Origin: Sva-07 sp035527095
GTDB taxonomy: Bacteria > Actinomycetota > Acidimicrobiia > Acidimicrobiales > Ilumatobacteraceae
Assembly: GCA_035527095.1 (NCBI GenBank)
Contig: DATLBC010000008.1
Span: 1-31,152, forward strand
Reading direction: 5' to 3'
Length of the DNA: 31,152 nucleotides
Position numbers and translations under genes: made by a program. The notes under the pieces were generated by a model that saw only the letters and a list, made by a program, of their open reading frames with translations, was not told the DNA's origin and did not search any database. Positions 30,401 through 31,152 of the stretch are shown here, one piece after another (the first letter of the stretch is position 1; every line of letters begins with the position of its first letter).

Positions 30401-30476
30401 GATGGACCAACGGGAGCACTCGCTCCCACAGCTCGCGCTGGATCCGCTTCTCGACGAGATCACGATTGGCGTGCAC
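27402..30476 (-). CDS. GH38 alpha-mannosidase
   Basis: The 1024-residue enzyme has the GH38 catalytic motif VGHAHIDTAWLWPIRET (H242, H244 and D246; zinc site) and the nucleophile region EVWIPDVFGYPAGLPQV with D356. HDILPGSS, a conserved GH38 middle-domain motif, is at about residue 570. Beta-sandwich domains fill the C-terminal half. It has no signal peptide and so probably cleaves alpha-mannosides in the cytoplasm, for instance imported oligosaccharides or glycolipid fragments. No sugar transporter is adjacent. The GTG at 30476 is preceded by TAGGGT at six bases. A Gly/Asp-rich repeat-like stretch (FGGVGDGVGDGAGAHG, about residue 633) is probably a linker. Confidence 0.94.
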   Translation of the reverse strand: MHANRDLVEKRIQRELWERVLPLVHPDQRPLTIEAGPDVDHLEPFEVGSSWGAPWATTWFRLTGEIPTDWAGRRVEAVIDLGFHQRAAGFQCEGLVVDLRPDGSFTPLQGIHPRRTNFAVEPAAGPVTLHVEAASNPMFPQFAPSPLGSLDTAGDRALYRFRRASLVVVDADAEALAYDIEVLDGVMRSLALDDPRRARLLRTLADALDRVPDVRAARRIVAPAIAEDFGDAIRHRSVAVGHAHIDTAWLWPIRETKRKCVRTFASAVALMDDYPEYVFAASSAQHYTWIEERHPELFAKIADRVERGQWEPVGGMWVEADMNLPSGESLVRQIVLGQRYFEEKFGRRCTEVWIPDVFGYPAGLPQVFAAGGMDRFVTQKLSWNKQNTFPHSTFWWEGLDGSRVLTHFPPVDTYNAEITPEEFSFSIANFKDHAWSTDSLMPFGHGDGGGGPTREMLERARRLAHIDSRATLEVGAPDAMFERIERDRAAVPVWRGELYFETHRGTLTSQLQTKLGNRRCERLLVEAELWAATLGRDAGVDHLWKEVLTQQFHDILPGSSIAWVHADAEAVFADAGAELEARIASLLDDVAGPGEWLANPADAAIDEVVVLDFGGVGDGVGDGAGAHGQKMSDGRTAVRVVVPALGVAPLDPQPANDRVVLSDTSMTNRHLAIRWDGLGNITSIIDLAHAREIVPAGQFAAALELSVDQPVEYDAWDLESWTRMSGRQLTGPDRERETVDVSIIDAGPLVGRVRVERTFGRSRSVVVYELRADSPQLLVHVALDWHHDEHLLSMAFPLDVRSDVAMCDIQFGVVARPTHPSSPWDAAKFEVCAHRFVDVAEPDFGVAISNNGRYGHSVFDGAVRVSLAKAANYPDPNADRGHHEVTLAIHPHGPGLADVRDHAARLNAPLRVVTGGRAPAIVAPVVRIIDADGASAAGVEVDAVKLADDGSGDLIVRIHEAVGNRRRVSVAVTGRVAEAWRCNLLEEPQNGEEVGDGVVTITLRPFQILTLRLCRAAADDGRTR

Positions 30477-30482
30477 CGCCCG

Positions 30483-30488
30483 ACCCTA
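30483..30488 (-). promoter_or_regulatory. -10 box TAGGGT, probable leaderless start
   Basis: On the minus strand TAGGGT is followed by six bases and the GH38 GTG at 30476. No ribosome-binding site is seen. Confidence 0.5.
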
Positions 30489-30500
30489 TTCCGACGGGAT

Positions 30501-30517
30501 TCCGCACCGAGTGCGGA
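30501..30517 (-). terminator. hairpin after the RNA helicase gene
   Basis: TCCGCAC (30501-30507) and GTGCGGA (30511-30517) pair perfectly over 7 bp with a 3-nt loop, 23 bases after the helicase stop and before the GH38 -10 box. It has no T-tract, so terminator function is only suggested. Confidence 0.4.
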
Positions 30518-30540
30518 GCCCGCCGGACCCGGGACGCTGC

Positions 30541-31152
30541 TCAGTTGAACGGGACGACGCGGACGTCGTACGCCTCGTTGCCATTGCGGCCTTCGCGGAC
30601 GTCGTAGGCCACGCGGGCGCCGTTGTCGAGCGTCTTGAAGCCGTCGTTGACGATCGCCGAGAAGTGCACGAAGAGGTCCTTGGCTCCGTCATCGGGAGTG
30701 ATGAACCCGTAGCCGCGGCCGGAGTTGAAGAACTTGACGGTGCCCTTGGCATCGGCAGCGTCGCCGGTCGGAACCGGGCGGCTCGTGTCGGCCTTCGACG
30801 AGCGCTGCGACGTCTCCGCAGCGACCTTCGGCTCGCGAGCAATCCGGGTCTGACGGTGTTCGTCGTCGAGCGCCTTGGTGTGAGCCTGCTTGACGACCGC
30901 GGGGGCCGCGTGGATCACGAGGTCGTGCACTGCGGCCCTGGTGACGGGCTCGTCGATGCCGATGCCGCGCTGCAGCTTGAGCGCGTCCTTCTTCTGGCTG
31001 TGGTCGAGCAGCGACACGACGGTGCCGGTGGCGCCGGCGCGAGCGGTACGGCCCGAGCGGTGCAGGTAGGTGGAATCCTCGGCGGGCGGGTCGTAGTGGA
31101 CGACCGCGTTGACGCCGTTGACGTGGATGCCGCGGGCGGCGACGTCGGTGGC
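30541..31152 (-). CDS. DEAD-box RNA helicase with C-terminal cold-shock domain, 3' part
   Basis: The gene enters from the right edge; 203 codons are visible. The first residues are helicase motif V (ATDVAARGIHV) and motif VI (HRSGRTARAG) of the C-terminal RecA domain, which bind ATP and RNA in DEAD-box proteins. A hydrophilic linker of about 90 residues follows. The chain ends in a cold-shock domain: KGTVKFFNSGRGYGFITPDD then DLFVHFSAI, containing the RNP1-like GYGFI and RNP2-like LFVHF RNA-binding motifs. The frame is open from the helicase motifs through the cold-shock domain, so this is a genuine fusion. It probably unwinds structured RNA, perhaps at low temperature. The upstream part is outside the window. 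Confidence 0.93.
   Translation of the reverse strand, partial: ATDVAARGIHVNGVNAVVHYDPPAEDSTYLHRSGRTARAGATGTVVSLLDHSQKKDALKLQRGIGIDEPVTRAAVHDLVIHAAPAVVKQAHTKALDDEHRQTRIAREPKVAAETSQRSSKADTSRPVPTGDAADAKGTVKFFNSGRGYGFITPDDGAKDLFVHFSAIVNDGFKTLDNGARVAYDVREGRNGNEAYDVRVVPFN

Overview
The window is high-GC DNA with short intergenic gaps, 4-nt ATGA/GTGA overlaps between genes, many GTG starts and TANNNT -10 boxes only 6-7 nt before start codons. With its gene content (split b6f-like cytochrome bc genes beside nuo genes, geranylgeranyl reductase with polyprenyl diphosphate synthase, SEC-C methionine aminopeptidase, type I pantothenate kinase, WXG100 protein), this points to an actinobacterium, most likely of the Acidimicrobiia (Ilumatobacter-like). 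The taxon is inference. It reads as core chromosome. I see no rRNA, tRNA, CRISPR, integrase or insertion sequence, and no gene-free stretch over 300 bases.

Region 1 (1-10380, minus strand) is one tight respiratory cluster. In transcription order it encodes a small membrane protein of unknown role, a two-cluster 4Fe-4S ferredoxin-like protein, a cytochrome b6-type subunit, a separate cytochrome b C-terminal subunit, a Rieske protein, a membrane-anchored diheme cytochrome c, a second unknown membrane protein, then nuoA-B-C-D-E-F and the first codons of nuoG. A quinol-oxidising complex III analogue and complex I are thus probably co-transcribed. A divergent 240-bp spacer separates this cluster from a plus-strand membrane-anchored monoheme cytochrome c (10621-11484) and a geranylgeranyl reductase-family flavoprotein whose start codon must be non-canonical.

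Region 2 (12827-17872) holds a Trk-type potassium uptake pair (trkA, trkH) downstream of a polyprenyl diphosphate synthase, with map divergent from them. The polyprenyl synthase and the reductase suggest menaquinone side-chain chemistry feeding the respiratory chain.

Region 3 (17823-21815) is a minus-strand operon of an ECF sigma factor, a cytochrome c lipoprotein, a SCO1/SenC protein, a cupredoxin-like lipoprotein and a membrane protein with a His-rich WHDHRxHW motif. A zinc-finger anti-sigma factor is transcribed divergently. I infer a sigma-controlled copper/cytochrome assembly or redox-stress regulon.

Region 4 (21774-31152) is mixed: an orphan N6-adenine-type DNA methyltransferase, coaA, a three-gene operon (thiamine-binding-like protein, DauR-like HTH regulator, HAD hydrolase), a lone WXG100 protein, an M20 amidohydrolase, a cytoplasmic GH38 alpha-mannosidase, and the 3' end of a DEAD-box RNA helicase fused to a cold-shock domain.

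Patterns beyond the genes: eight probable leaderless promoters; two related 40-bp palindromic elements, each between convergent genes; and a TEIPEHLLKR N-terminal motif shared by two respiratory proteins.
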